Below, one piece after another: positions 7,918-16,687 of a stretch of 64,000 bases of DNA (position 1 is the stretch's first letter; each line of letters starts with the position of its first letter). A program made the translations under genes and the position numbers. This stretch comes from Isoptericola sediminis (GTDB lineage: Bacteria > Actinomycetota > Actinomycetes > Actinomycetales > Cellulomonadaceae), in NCBI RefSeq assembly GCF_013085345.1, contig NZ_JABFAJ010000013.1, positions 1-64,000 of the forward strand. Direction: 5' to 3'. The notes beneath the pieces are model-generated. The model saw nothing but the letters and a program-made list of their open reading frames with translations. It made no database searches and was not told where the DNA came from.

Positions 7918-10014
7918 TCAGCGCGAGGACTTGCGCAGCGCCTTCTCGCTGACCGGGGCGGCACCGCTCGCCCGCTGCGCGGCGTAGTACGCGCGGGCCT
8001 CGGACTGCCGCTCGGCCTCGGCGCCGGACGAGATCTTCGCCCGCAGGTGCTCCTGGCCGTAGCCGAAACCGTCCACCAGGTCGACCGCGTGCGGGCGCAG
8101 CCGACGCAGCAGCCGGTCGACGTAGGCGGTGACGGTGCGGGCGCGCTGGTCCGACAGCCGTCCGTTGAGCAGGTACCACGCCATGTTCCGCTCGATGACC
8201 GTCAGGCCGAAGACGTCGCGCACCCAGGTCATGATCCGGCGGGTGCCCGGGTCCTTGATCTCCGTCAGGGCCGTGGTGAAGGCCTCCCAGCGCAGCAGGT
8301 CGGCGTGCGCCTTGGCCGCCTCGACCAGCGCCACCTGGTTCTCGTCGACGATGCGCGCCGCCTTGGCCGGCTCCGCCTTCTGGGCGGGCCGCAGCGCCAT
8401 CGCCACGTCCTCGACCATGGTGGCCACGCGGTCGGCGAGCAGCTCGCGCTGGGTCTCCGGGTCCCGCAGGTGACCGGCGGCCCGGCGGGGGTCGCCCACG
8501 TCGGCGATCGCCTGGGAGACGCGGCGCAGCCCCGTCCGGTCCAGCGCCGCGCCGGTGGCCCGCTCCACCACGAACCGTGCCATGCCGGCCGGCGTCTTGG
8601 TGGCGCCCTTGACCTCGCGGCCGTAGTCGGCGACGAGGCGACGGGCCACGAGCTGCTGCAGGACGGTGTTGTCCCCCTCGAACGTCGCGTAGACGTCGAG
8701 GTCGGCGTGCAGGGAGGTGATCCGGTTCTCCGTGAGGAACCCGGCGCCGCCGCAGGCCTCGCGGCACTCCTGCAGGGTGTCGAGCGCGAACCGGGTGGAT
8801 GTCGACTTCAGGGCGGCCGCCGTCGTCTCGAGGTCCTCGCGCCGCTCGGGGGTGTCGTGCTCGCCCGAGAAGACGTCGTCGAACAGGTCGAGCAGCCGCT
8901 CGTTGGCGAAGTGGCCCGCGTACGCCTCCGCGATGGCGGGGAACAGCCGACGACGGTGCGTGGCGTAGTCGAGCAGCACGGTCTCCTCGGCGCCGGCACC
9001 CGCGAACTGACGCCGCTCGGCGGCGTACTTCACCGCGATCGCGAGACCGATCTTGGCCGCGTTGACCGCGGAGCCGTCCAGCGAGACACGGCCCTGGACC
9101 AGGGACCCGAGCATCGTGAAGAAGCGGCGGCCCGGGCTCTCGATCGGCGAGCTGTAGGTGCCGTCGGGCGCCACCGAGCCGTAGCGCGCGAGCAGATCCT
9201 CGCGCGGCACGCGCACGCCCGAGAAGTGCAGCCGGCCGTTGTCGATACCGCGCAGACCGCCCTTGAGGCCGTCGTCCTCCCCGCCGACCCCGGGCAGGAA
9301 CTCCTGGGTCTTCGGGTCACGGATCGGCACGTAGAAGCAGTGCACGCCGTGGTTCACACCGTTCGTGATCAGCTGGGCGAACACCGTCGCGGCCGTGGCG
9401 TGCAGGGCCGCGTTGCCGAGGTAGTCCTTCCACGCCCCGCGGAACGGGGTGTCGATGACGAACTCCTGGGTCTCCGGGTCGTAGGTGGCCGTCGTGCCGA
9501 TGGCCGCCACGTCGGAGCCGTGACCGGTCTCGGTCATCGCGAAGGCCCCGGGCACCGTGAGGTCCATGGCGTCCGGCAGCAGCCGGTCCTGCTGCTCCGG
9601 GGTGCCCAGGTGCAGGATCGCCGCGGAGAACAGACCCCACTGGACACCGGACTTGATCTGCAGCGACGGGTCGGCCGCGACCAGCTCGGAGAAGCAGGCG
9701 AGGTTGGCGCCGGGCTGGTCCAGGCCGCCCATCCGCTCCGGGAAAGCGAGCCACGACAGCTTGTTACCGCCCTCGACCATGACGCGCATCTGCGCGAGCA
9801 CGCGCTCGCGGTGCTCGGCCGGGGTCAGGGACTCGTCCTTGTGGAACTGGGGGTCGCCGGCGCGCTCGCGCGCCTGCCGCCGCCACTCGGGCCACCGGCC
9901 CAGCAGCAGCTCGGAGACCGCCTCGACGTCGAGGCGCACGTCCTCGTCACGAGGCGCGGAGGTGCGGTCGCGGTCGGGGAGGGTGGCCGGGGACTGGTCG
10001 GACGTCGTCGTCAT
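7918..10014 (-). CDS. acyl-CoA dehydrogenase/oxidase-like flavoprotein
   Basis: A 698-residue acyl-CoA dehydrogenase-fold enzyme, longer than the usual 380-residue form and nearer to acyl-CoA oxidases. Recognisable are GAFAMTETGHGSDVA (FAD/substrate region), the GRRFFTMLGSLVQGR stretch, and a C-terminal extension of about 250 residues. It would introduce the alpha-beta double bond in acyl-CoA. ATG at 10014 has AGGAG a few bases upstream and overlaps the stop of the TetR gene by one base (TGATG), so the two are coupled. With the divergent thiolase, FabG4-like reductase and MaoC hydratase it makes a complete beta-oxidation-type set, similar in content to fadE5-fadA2-fabG4-htdX of Mycobacterium tuberculosis (recalled, not searched). 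Confidence 0.88.
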   Translation of the reverse strand: MTTTSDQSPATLPDRDRTSAPRDEDVRLDVEAVSELLLGRWPEWRRQARERAGDPQFHKDESLTPAEHRERVLAQMRVMVEGGNKLSWLAFPERMGGLDQPGANLACFSELVAADPSLQIKSGVQWGLFSAAILHLGTPEQQDRLLPDAMDLTVPGAFAMTETGHGSDVAAIGTTATYDPETQEFVIDTPFRGAWKDYLGNAALHATAATVFAQLITNGVNHGVHCFYVPIRDPKTQEFLPGVGGEDDGLKGGLRGIDNGRLHFSGVRVPREDLLARYGSVAPDGTYSSPIESPGRRFFTMLGSLVQGRVSLDGSAVNAAKIGLAIAVKYAAERRQFAGAGAEETVLLDYATHRRRLFPAIAEAYAGHFANERLLDLFDDVFSGEHDTPERREDLETTAAALKSTSTRFALDTLQECREACGGAGFLTENRITSLHADLDVYATFEGDNTVLQQLVARRLVADYGREVKGATKTPAGMARFVVERATGAALDRTGLRRVSQAIADVGDPRRAAGHLRDPETQRELLADRVATMVEDVAMALRPAQKAEPAKAARIVDENQVALVEAAKAHADLLRWEAFTTALTEIKDPGTRRIMTWVRDVFGLTVIERNMAWYLLNGRLSDQRARTVTAYVDRLLRRLRPHAVDLVDGFGYGQEHLRAKISSGAEAERQSEARAYYAAQRASGAAPVSEKALRKSSR

Positions 10015-10721
10015 CAGGACTCCTGCTTCTCGAGGTGGCGGGACGGCTCGGCGCCGCCGGTGGCGTCGTGGTGGAGCACGCCGACGGGCCCGTTCCAGAG
10101 CCAGGTCGTGACCTGGTCGGTCAGGTCGTCGCGGGTCTGACCGTCGGCGCGGGTGTGTCCGAGCCACCACTCCCCCGCACCGCGGACGAAGCCGACGGCA
10201 CCGGCGGCCCAGGCGGCCGCCGTGGTCGGGGGGACGTGGACGGCCCGGGCGAAGGGCTCGGCGACCAGGGTGATGACCGAGTCGAGGTAGGCACCCAGCG
10301 CCTCGGGGCGGGCGGTGCCGTCGTCGGGCTCGTTGCCCCCGAGCGCGGTCCGGGTGACGAACCAGTAGACCTGGGGCGAGCTCTCGATGGTCTGCAGGTA
10401 GGTGCGCACCATGGCACGCAGGGCGGCGTGCGGCGTCGGCGCCTCCGCGGCGGCCTCCGCGAGCAGGCGGTGCATCCCCTTGACCACGGACTCGGCCACG
10501 GCGAGGCGCAGGCCGGCCTTGTCGTCGAAGTAGCGGTAGTAGATCGACTTCGACGTACCGGCCATCGCGGCGATCTCGTCCATCGACGCGCCGGGGCCGA
10601 TCTCGTGGATCGCCCGGCGGGCCTCACGCACGAGCGAGGTCCGCCGCTGGGCACGATGATCGTCCCATCGGGTCGACCGTCCGTCCGGCCGGGTGGCACG
10701 TCCGTTCGTCGCGACCGTCAT
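10014..10721 (-). CDS. TetR-family regulator of the fatty-acid locus
   Basis: A 235-residue TetR-type regulator. The N-terminal helix-turn-helix is clear: SMDEIAAMAGTSKSIYYRYF at about residues 46-65, followed by DDKAGL. The C-terminal ligand domain is typical in length. It is divergent from the thiolase gene and coupled to the acyl-CoA dehydrogenase. By analogy with other TetR proteins beside fad genes it probably represses the locus and is released by an acyl-CoA; that ligand is inference. The intergenic region carries the palindromes listed at 10733-10777. Confidence 0.9.
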   Translation of the reverse strand: MTVATNGRATRPDGRSTRWDDHRAQRRTSLVREARRAIHEIGPGASMDEIAAMAGTSKSIYYRYFDDKAGLRLAVAESVVKGMHRLLAEAAAEAPTPHAALRAMVRTYLQTIESSPQVYWFVTRTALGGNEPDDGTARPEALGAYLDSVITLVAEPFARAVHVPPTTAAAWAAGAVGFVRGAGEWWLGHTRADGQTRDDLTDQVTTWLWNGPVGVLHHDATGGAEPSRHLEKQES

Positions 10722-10732
10722 CGGTCACCCCC

Positions 10733-10777
10733 TGTGACTCGTCTCACGAGACTGAGAGTATCAGGTACTGTGAGTAC
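10733..10777. promoter_or_regulatory. tetR/fadA intergenic operators
   Basis: Two palindromes lie in this 89-bp divergent region. TGTGA-CTCGTC-TCACG (10733-10748) matches the Crp-type consensus at nine of ten positions. GTACT-GTG-AGTAC (10765-10777) is a perfect 5-3-5 palindrome that could be the TetR operator. The thiolase ribosome-binding site AAGGAAG follows at about 10798. Confidence 0.5.
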
Positions 10778-10810
10778 TACTTGAAACCGTCGAGTGTAAG
10801 GAAGCACACA

Positions 10811-12154
10811 GTGGCCACTCGCCAGACCGCCCGAGCCCAGTCCGCCGGTTCGGCACAGGCCCCGCGCGACGCCGTCGTCGTCGGCGCCAACCGCATCCCC
10901 TTCGCCCGTGCCGGGAAGAAGTACGCCGACGCCTCCAACCAGGAGATGTTCACCGCCGCCCTCGAGGGCCTCGTCGCCCGCTACGGGCTGCAGGGCGAAC
11001 GCCTCGGCGAGGTCGTCGGCGGAGCCGTGCTGAAGCACTCCCGCGACTTCAACCTCATCCGCGAGTCGGTACTGGGCTCGTCGCTCTCCCCGAACACGCC
11101 CGCGTACGACCTGCAGCAGGCCTGCGCCACCGGGCTCGAGGCGACGATCACCATCGCCAACAAGATCCGCCTGGGTCAGGTCGACTCCGGGATCGCCGGC
11201 GGTGCCGACACGATCTCCGACGCACCGGTCGCCGTCAGCGAGGGGCTGCGCCGCGCCCTGCTGGAGGCCGGGCACGCCAAGACCTGGCAGGCGCGCGCCA
11301 AGGCGCTCGCCCGGATCCGCCCCGCCGACCTCAAGCCGCTCACCCCCGCCACCGACGAGCCGCGCACCGGCCTGTCCATGGGTGAGCACCAGGCGATCAC
11401 GACCGCCCGCTGGGGCATCAGCCGCGAGGCCCAGGACGAGATCGCCCTGGCCAGCCACCACCACCTCGCCGAGGCCTGGGACTCCGGGTTCTTCGACGAC
11501 CTGGTCACCCCGTTCCGAGGCCTGTCCCGGGACGACAACATGCGCCCCGACAGCTCGGCGGAGAAGCTCGCCGGTCTCAAGCCCGTCTTCGGCCGCTCGC
11601 TGGAGACCCCGGCCACGATGACCGCCGGCAACTCCACCCCGCTGACCGACGGCGCCTCGACCGTGCTGCTCGGCTCGCGGGAGTGGGCCGAGTCCCACGA
11701 CCTGCCGGTGCTCGCGCGGTTCGTCGACGCCGAGACCGCCGCCGTCGACTTCGTGCACGGCCGCGAGGGCCTGCTGATGGCCCCCGTGCACGCCGTGCCG
11801 CGCCTGCTGGCCCGCAACGGCCTGACCCTCGAGGACTTCGACTTCTTCGAGATCCACGAGGCCTTCGCGTCCACGGTGCTCACCACCCTGGCCGCCTGGG
11901 AGGACGCCGACTACGGCAAGAACGAGCTCGGCCTGTCCGGCGCGCTCGGCACCGTGGACCGCAGCAAGCTCAACGTGCGCGGCTCCTCGCTCGCCGCCGG
12001 CCACCCGTTCGCCGCGACCGGCGGGCGGATCGTCGCCACCGCCGCCAAGCTCGTGGCCGAGAAGGCCGCCGAGACCGGCAAGCCGGCACGGGCCCTGGTG
12101 TCCGTGTGCGCCGCCGGCGGCCTCGGTGCCACCGCCGTCCTCGAGTCCGCCTGA
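10811..12154 (+). CDS. acetyl-CoA C-acyltransferase (thiolase)
   Basis: A 447-residue thiolase that cleaves or forms 3-ketoacyl-CoA. The acylated cysteine is in LQQACATGLE (Cys105), the catalytic His in FEIHEAFA, and the second Cys in VSVCAAGGLGA near the C terminus. The GTG at 10811 follows AAGGAAG at suitable distance; an in-frame TTG at 10781 lies in the operator region and is not favoured. It is first in a three-gene operon with the FabG4-like reductase (17 bases downstream) and the MaoC hydratase. In content the operon matches mycobacterial fadA2-fabG4-htdX. Confidence 0.94.
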   Translation: MATRQTARAQSAGSAQAPRDAVVVGANRIPFARAGKKYADASNQEMFTAALEGLVARYGLQGERLGEVVGGAVLKHSRDFNLIRESVLGSSLSPNTPAYDLQQACATGLEATITIANKIRLGQVDSGIAGGADTISDAPVAVSEGLRRALLEAGHAKTWQARAKALARIRPADLKPLTPATDEPRTGLSMGEHQAITTARWGISREAQDEIALASHHHLAEAWDSGFFDDLVTPFRGLSRDDNMRPDSSAEKLAGLKPVFGRSLETPATMTAGNSTPLTDGASTVLLGSREWAESHDLPVLARFVDAETAAVDFVHGREGLLMAPVHAVPRLLARNGLTLEDFDFFEIHEAFASTVLTTLAAWEDADYGKNELGLSGALGTVDRSKLNVRGSSLAAGHPFAATGGRIVATAAKLVAEKAAETGKPARALVSVCAAGGLGATAVLESA

Positions 12155-12171
12155 ACCCGGAAGGAGACCCC

Positions 12172-13524
12172 GTGACCGACCGCTACACCCAGGCCGTGAA
12201 CTCCGGGTTCACGAAGACCCTCGCCACGAAGCTGGGGCTGCCGCGTCCCGCGCTCCTGCGCCGCTACCGTGCCGGTGAGCCGCTCACCGTGGGCCCCGTC
12301 CTCGTCGTGTCCGACGGCGCGTCGAAGGCCGACGCGGACGCCCTGGCCCAGACGCTGCTCGGCTGGGACCTCGACGTGCGGCGCGACCCCGGCGACGACG
12401 TCCGGTTCGGCGCCATCGTCCTCGTCCTGACCGAGACGGCCCGCCCCGGCGACGCCTCCGAGGCCGTGCTGGCCACCGGGTCCGTGCTGCGACGGCTGGC
12501 CGGCAACGGCCGGGTCGTCACCGTCTCGCGGGCTGCCGCCGAGGGCGACGCCCCGGCGCTGTCGGCGGCCCGGAACGCCGTCGACGGGTTCCTGCGCTCG
12601 CTCGCCAAGGAGCTGCGCGGCGGCGCCACCGGCAACGGGATCGTGCTCACCGACGACGCCGCGGTCGACCAGACGTCCGTGCTGGCCACGCTGCGGTTCT
12701 TCCTCTCCGCGAAGAGCGCCTACGTCGACGGCCAGCTCCTGCGGGTCGGCCCGGCGAAGGCCGGAGCACCCGCCGCGGACCTGACCACGGACCGTCCGCT
12801 GGCCGGGAAGGTCGCCGTCGTCACCGGCGCCGCCCGTGGCATCGGCGCAGCGATCGCCCGCACGCTCGCCCGTGACGGCGCGACCGTCGTGTGCGTCGAC
12901 GTCCCGGCCGCCGGCGAGGGGCTGGCCCGTACCGCGAACGCGGTCGGCGGCACCGCCCTGCAGCTCGACGTCACGGCACCCGACGCCGGCCAGCGGATCC
13001 TGCTGCACGCCCGCGAGCGCCACGGCGGGCTCGACATCGTCGTCCACAACGCCGGCATCCTGCGCGACAAGCTGCTCGCCAACATGAAGCCGGCGCAGTG
13101 GGACGCGGTGATCGCGGTCAACCTCGAGGCCCAGCTGCAGATCAACGAGACGTTGGTCCAGGCCGGCCTGGAGAACCTGCACGTCGTGTCGCTGGCCTCC
13201 ACCTCGGGCATCGCCGGGAACAAGGGCCAGACGAACTACGCCTTCTCCAAGGCCGGCGTCATCGGGCACACCCGGGCCACGGCACCGCTGCTCGCCGAGC
13301 ACGGCGGCACCGCGAACGCGGTCGCCCCCGGGTTCATCGAGACCGACATGACGGCGTCGATCCCGTTCGCCACGCGGTCCGTGGCACGGCTGCTGCCGAC
13401 GCTCTCCCAGGGCGGCGAGCCGGTGGACGTCGCCGAGGCCGTCGCCTTCCTGGCCTGGCCCGCGACGGCCGGCGTCAACGGTCAGGTCCTGCGGGTGTGC
13501 GGACAGCACATGGTGGGCCAGTGA
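12172..13524 (+). CDS. FabG4-type 3-oxoacyl reductase (high-molecular-weight FabG)
   Basis: A 450-residue short-chain dehydrogenase, about 200 residues longer than ordinary FabG. The N-terminal half (1-205) lacks the standard motifs and matches the flavodoxin-like extension of mycobacterial FabG4. The C-terminal half carries the NAD(P) motif VVTGAARGIGAA, the NAG motif (HNAGILRD) and the active-site Ser-Tyr-Lys (SLASTSG and YAFSK). It would reduce 3-ketoacyl-CoA or run the reverse step. The GTG at 12172 follows AAGGAG at ideal distance. Its stop overlaps the next start by 4 bases (GTGA). Confidence 0.92.
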   Translation: MTDRYTQAVNSGFTKTLATKLGLPRPALLRRYRAGEPLTVGPVLVVSDGASKADADALAQTLLGWDLDVRRDPGDDVRFGAIVLVLTETARPGDASEAVLATGSVLRRLAGNGRVVTVSRAAAEGDAPALSAARNAVDGFLRSLAKELRGGATGNGIVLTDDAAVDQTSVLATLRFFLSAKSAYVDGQLLRVGPAKAGAPAADLTTDRPLAGKVAVVTGAARGIGAAIARTLARDGATVVCVDVPAAGEGLARTANAVGGTALQLDVTAPDAGQRILLHARERHGGLDIVVHNAGILRDKLLANMKPAQWDAVIAVNLEAQLQINETLVQAGLENLHVVSLASTSGIAGNKGQTNYAFSKAGVIGHTRATAPLLAEHGGTANAVAPGFIETDMTASIPFATRSVARLLPTLSQGGEPVDVAEAVAFLAWPATAGVNGQVLRVCGQHMVGQ

Positions 13525-14531
13525 CTGCGGCGCCCCCGCGCACGGCCGACGGCCGCGAGCTGCGCGTCGAGACCCAGCCGAGCCTCCCCGGGCTCGGCGG
13601 GCTCTACGCGCGGGGCGCGGCCGCCTCGGGTCTGATCGCGGCCGGCCGCGCGCTGCCGTCGATCCCGGGCATCGGGGAGGCCCGCGGACCGGAGACCCGG
13701 GCGGACGCCTCGGACGGGGACCTCACCCTGCCCGACGTGGCCTACCGCGTCGGTGGGGTGCGCACCGACGACCTCGAGCGCCACCTGCACGACTACCAGC
13801 GGCTGGTGCACGAGCCGGTGGGCAACACGATGCCGGCCGGCTACCTGCACGTGCTCACCTTCCCGCTGACGACCGGGATCATGGTGCGCAACGACTTCCC
13901 GTTGCCCCTGCTCGGCATGGTGCACCTGGCGAACCGGGTCGAGCTGCGCGGGCCGGTCACGGTCGGCGACGTCCTCGAGGTGCGGGCGTGGGCGGAGAAC
14001 CTGCGTCCGCACCGGCGCGGGGTGCAGGTGGACCTCGTCGCCGAGGTCCGCCGCGACGCCGGCGACGAGACGGAGCCGCCCGTGTGGCGCGGTGTCTCGA
14101 CGCACCTGGCCAAGGGGTACTTCCTCGAGGACGGCGACGGCGCGTCGGAGGCCGACCGGCCGCGCGGGCAGTGGACACCGCCCCTGCCCACCGGCCGGTG
14201 GGTGCTGGGGCCGGAGACCGGCCGTGCCTACGCGGCGGTGTCCGGGGACCGCAACCCCATCCACATGTCGGCGCTGTCGGCCAAGGCGTTCGGCTTCCCG
14301 CGGGCGATCGCGCACGGGATGTACTCCGCGGCGCGGGCACTGGCCGACGTCGGCCCCGGGCGCGGTGACGCGTACCGGTGGACCGTGGAGTTCGCCAAGC
14401 CCGTGCTGCTGCCCGCCACCGTGGACGTGGCGATCACGCCCGAGGAGGGCGACGGGGCCGGGTTCTCCTACGTGGGATGGAACGCCCGCAAGGGGCTGCG
14501 GCACTTCTCCGGCGAGGTCACGCCGCTCTGA
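13521..14531 (+). CDS. MaoC-like double-hotdog dehydratase
   Basis: A 336-residue enoyl-CoA hydratase 2/3-hydroxyacyl dehydratase. The C-terminal hotdog carries the signature YAAVSGDRNPIHM followed by the FGFPRAIAHGM segment, which includes the catalytic Asp and His of the family. The N-terminal hotdog (about residues 60-200) lacks it, as in HtdX/HtdY-type proteins. It is translationally coupled to the FabG4-like gene and completes a beta-oxidation or reversal set with the thiolase and the divergent acyl-CoA dehydrogenase. A strong hairpin follows. Confidence 0.92.
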   Translation: MTAAPPRTADGRELRVETQPSLPGLGGLYARGAAASGLIAAGRALPSIPGIGEARGPETRADASDGDLTLPDVAYRVGGVRTDDLERHLHDYQRLVHEPVGNTMPAGYLHVLTFPLTTGIMVRNDFPLPLLGMVHLANRVELRGPVTVGDVLEVRAWAENLRPHRRGVQVDLVAEVRRDAGDETEPPVWRGVSTHLAKGYFLEDGDGASEADRPRGQWTPPLPTGRWVLGPETGRAYAAVSGDRNPIHMSALSAKAFGFPRAIAHGMYSAARALADVGPGRGDAYRWTVEFAKPVLLPATVDVAITPEEGDGAGFSYVGWNARKGLRHFSGEVTPL

Positions 14532-14560
14532 GCGGCCCCCCGGCCGGAGTCGGCACGTCG

Positions 14561-14600
14561 GCGGGCCCGAGGCGCAGCACCTGCGCTGCCTCGGGCCCGC
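14561..14600. terminator. terminator hairpin after the fatty-acid operon
   Basis: GCGGGCCCGAGG (14561-14572) pairs exactly with 14589-14600; an inner GCGCAG/CTGCGC hairpin can extend or replace part of the stem. It separates the convergent MaoC gene and membrane-protein gene. Confidence 0.75.
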
Positions 14601-14610
14601 GACGTCGGGG

Positions 14611-15189
14611 TCACGCGACGACCGGCTGCTGCTCCTGCAGCTCGGGACGGTCCCGGAGCCGCCACAGGAACACCAGGAACCAGATCAGGACGGCGAACGT
14701 CAGCACGCCGAGGAGGAGCACCACCGCACCGGCGCCCACGAGCCAGCCGGTGGTCCCCGGCGTCGGGCCGGCCGAGAGCAGCACGGGGCTCGATCCGAGC
14801 CCGAGGGCGACCACCGTGAGCGCGACGTCCGTCGCCCGCAGGATCCGGGCGTGCCGGACCACCTGTGGCTCGTGCGCCAGCACGCGGGCGATCCCCGTGC
14901 AGATCGCGACGACCACCACCGTGAGCGCGAGCGTCTCGACCGCCCCGAGCACGGAGAGGACGCCGGCCCCGACCGTCAGGCCGGGGACGAGCTGGACGAT
15001 CGACCCGAGCCCGCCGAGCACCGCACCGACGGCGGCGACCGCAAAGGCCCGGTCGCGGACCGCGAGGAGCCGCAGGGCCTTCACCATCAGGATCCAGCCG
15101 ACCGGGTCGACGACGACGTCGAACCCGTCGAACCGCAGGTCGAGAACGACGATGACCAGGCCCCCGACGACGATCTGCAGCGGTCTCAT
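14611..15189 (-). CDS. multi-pass membrane protein of unknown function
   Basis: A 192-residue protein that is almost entirely hydrophobic. About five membrane helices can be seen (near residues 2-18, 48-68, 78-100, 115-135 and 150-175). I recognise no catalytic or transport motif. The ATG at 15189 lies 7 bases after a TACTCT -10 box (15202-15197), so the mRNA is probably leaderless. It is divergent from the amidase gene with only 43 bp between the two starts. Confidence 0.65.
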   Translation of the reverse strand: MRPLQIVVGGLVIVVLDLRFDGFDVVVDPVGWILMVKALRLLAVRDRAFAVAAVGAVLGGLGSIVQLVPGLTVGAGVLSVLGAVETLALTVVVVAICTGIARVLAHEPQVVRHARILRATDVALTVVALGLGSSPVLLSAGPTPGTTGWLVGAGAVVLLLGVLTFAVLIWFLVFLWRLRDRPELQEQQPVVA

Positions 15190-15232
15190 GCGGCGGAGAG
15201 TAGCGCAGGGCGTCCCGGCGTAGGGTCGGGCC
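15190..15232. promoter_or_regulatory. divergent leaderless promoters, 43 bp
   Basis: On the minus strand TACTCT (15202-15197) stands 7 bases before the membrane-protein ATG. On the plus strand TAGGGT (15221-15226) stands 6 bases before the amidase ATG. Neither start has a ribosome-binding site, and the spacing puts each transcription start on the first codon. Confidence 0.6.
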
Positions 15233-16681
15233 ATGGACGCCCTGCACGAGCAGACCGCCCTGGAGCTCCGCGACCGGCTGCGCGCCGGTGAGCTGACCCC
15301 GGGCGAGGTGACCGACCACTTCCTGGCCCGGATCGCGGCACGCAACGACGAGCTGGGCGCGTTCGCCCGCGTCACCCCCGAGAGGGCTCGGGAGCGCGCG
15401 ACGCAGCTGGGTGCGCCGTCGGGGCCCCTGTGGGGGATGCCGACCGCCGACAAGGACCTGTGGAACCGGGCGGGAGTGCCGACCGGCTTCGGCACGCGCG
15501 CCATGGAGGGGTTCGTGCCCGACGAGTCCGACGACGTCGTCCTGGACCTCGACGCCGCCGGGATCGTCAGCCTGGGCAAGACCGCGACGCCCGAGCTGGG
15601 GTTCCCCGCCTACACCGAGCCGCTGGCGGGGCCCGTGGCACGCAACCCGTGGGACCTCACGCGCGGCGCCGGCGGCTCCAGCGGCGGGGCGGCGGTCGCG
15701 GTGGCCGCGGGCCTGCTGCCCTTCGCCCCGGGGTCCGACGGCGGGGGGTCCGTCCGGATCCCGGCCGCCGCCTGCGGCGTCGTCGGGCTCAAACCCTCGC
15801 GCGGCCTGCTGCCCGCGGGGTCCGGGATCGAGGCCCTCGGCGGCCTCGTGGTCAACGGACCGATCGCCCGGACGACGGCGGACACGGCGCTGCTGCTCGA
15901 GGGGATGCTGCGCCGGACCCCGGACGGCCACGTCGACCACCGGTTCACGCTGCGCACCCCCGCCGCGCACGCCGGGTCGTACCTCGCGGCCGCGCTGCGC
16001 GGCGAGGTCCCCGGGCGGGACGACGACGGCGACCGGTTCCGGGTGGGGGTCACCACCTGGAACGCCTGGGACGACTACTACGACGTCACCGTGGCGCCGG
16101 AGGCACGGGCGGCCCTCGACGCGGGCGTCCGGGCGCTGGCGGGTCTCGGGCACGGCGTCGAGGAGCACACCTGGGACCCGGTCCCGGAGTACGGCGACGC
16201 CTTCCGCAGCCTGTGGATGGGGGGTGCGTCGGCGGTACCGATCGACGACGACGCGGTGCTGGACCAGCTCGAGCCGCTGACGGCGTGGCTGATCCGTCGC
16301 GGCCGGCAGGTGCCGGCCCGCGAGCTCGCCGAGGCCCTGGCGACGCTGACCCGGTTCGAGCGGACCCTCATCGCCGGCATGGGCGACCTGGACGCCGTCG
16401 TCACTCCCGCCCTGGCGATGACGCCGCGGCCGATCGGCTGGTTCGACGCCGCCGACCCGGACCACAACTTCGCCCAGCAGTGCCAGTACACGCCGTTCAC
16501 GTCGTGGCTCAACGTGGCCGGGCTGCCCGCGATCACCGTGCCGACGCACTGGACGGCGGACGGGCTGCCCATGGGGGTGCAGATCATCGGCCGTCCCGGC
16601 GGCGAGGTCACGCTGCTGGCGCTCGCCGCGCAGCTCGAGGACGTGCTGCGCTGGCCGGAGAGGCACCCGCCCGTCTGGTGA
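15233..16681 (+). CDS. amidase (amidase-signature family)
   Basis: A 482-residue amidase-signature hydrolase that cleaves carboxamides; the substrate is unknown. The Ser-Ser-Lys triad is visible: Lys74 in PTADKDLW, the GGSSGG block at 147-152, and the nucleophile Ser173 in SDGGGSVRIP. It is monocistronic, with a leaderless-type promoter (TAGGGT, 15221-15226). It is more like generic amidases than GatA: no gatB or gatC is adjacent. It converges with the cysteine-desulfurase-like gene with only 6 bases between the stops and no hairpin. Confidence 0.93.
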   Translation: MDALHEQTALELRDRLRAGELTPGEVTDHFLARIAARNDELGAFARVTPERARERATQLGAPSGPLWGMPTADKDLWNRAGVPTGFGTRAMEGFVPDESDDVVLDLDAAGIVSLGKTATPELGFPAYTEPLAGPVARNPWDLTRGAGGSSGGAAVAVAAGLLPFAPGSDGGGSVRIPAAACGVVGLKPSRGLLPAGSGIEALGGLVVNGPIARTTADTALLLEGMLRRTPDGHVDHRFTLRTPAAHAGSYLAAALRGEVPGRDDDGDRFRVGVTTWNAWDDYYDVTVAPEARAALDAGVRALAGLGHGVEEHTWDPVPEYGDAFRSLWMGGASAVPIDDDAVLDQLEPLTAWLIRRGRQVPARELAEALATLTRFERTLIAGMGDLDAVVTPALAMTPRPIGWFDAADPDHNFAQQCQYTPFTSWLNVAGLPAITVPTHWTADGLPMGVQIIGRPGGEVTLLALAAQLEDVLRWPERHPPVW

Positions 16682-16687
16682 GGCCGG

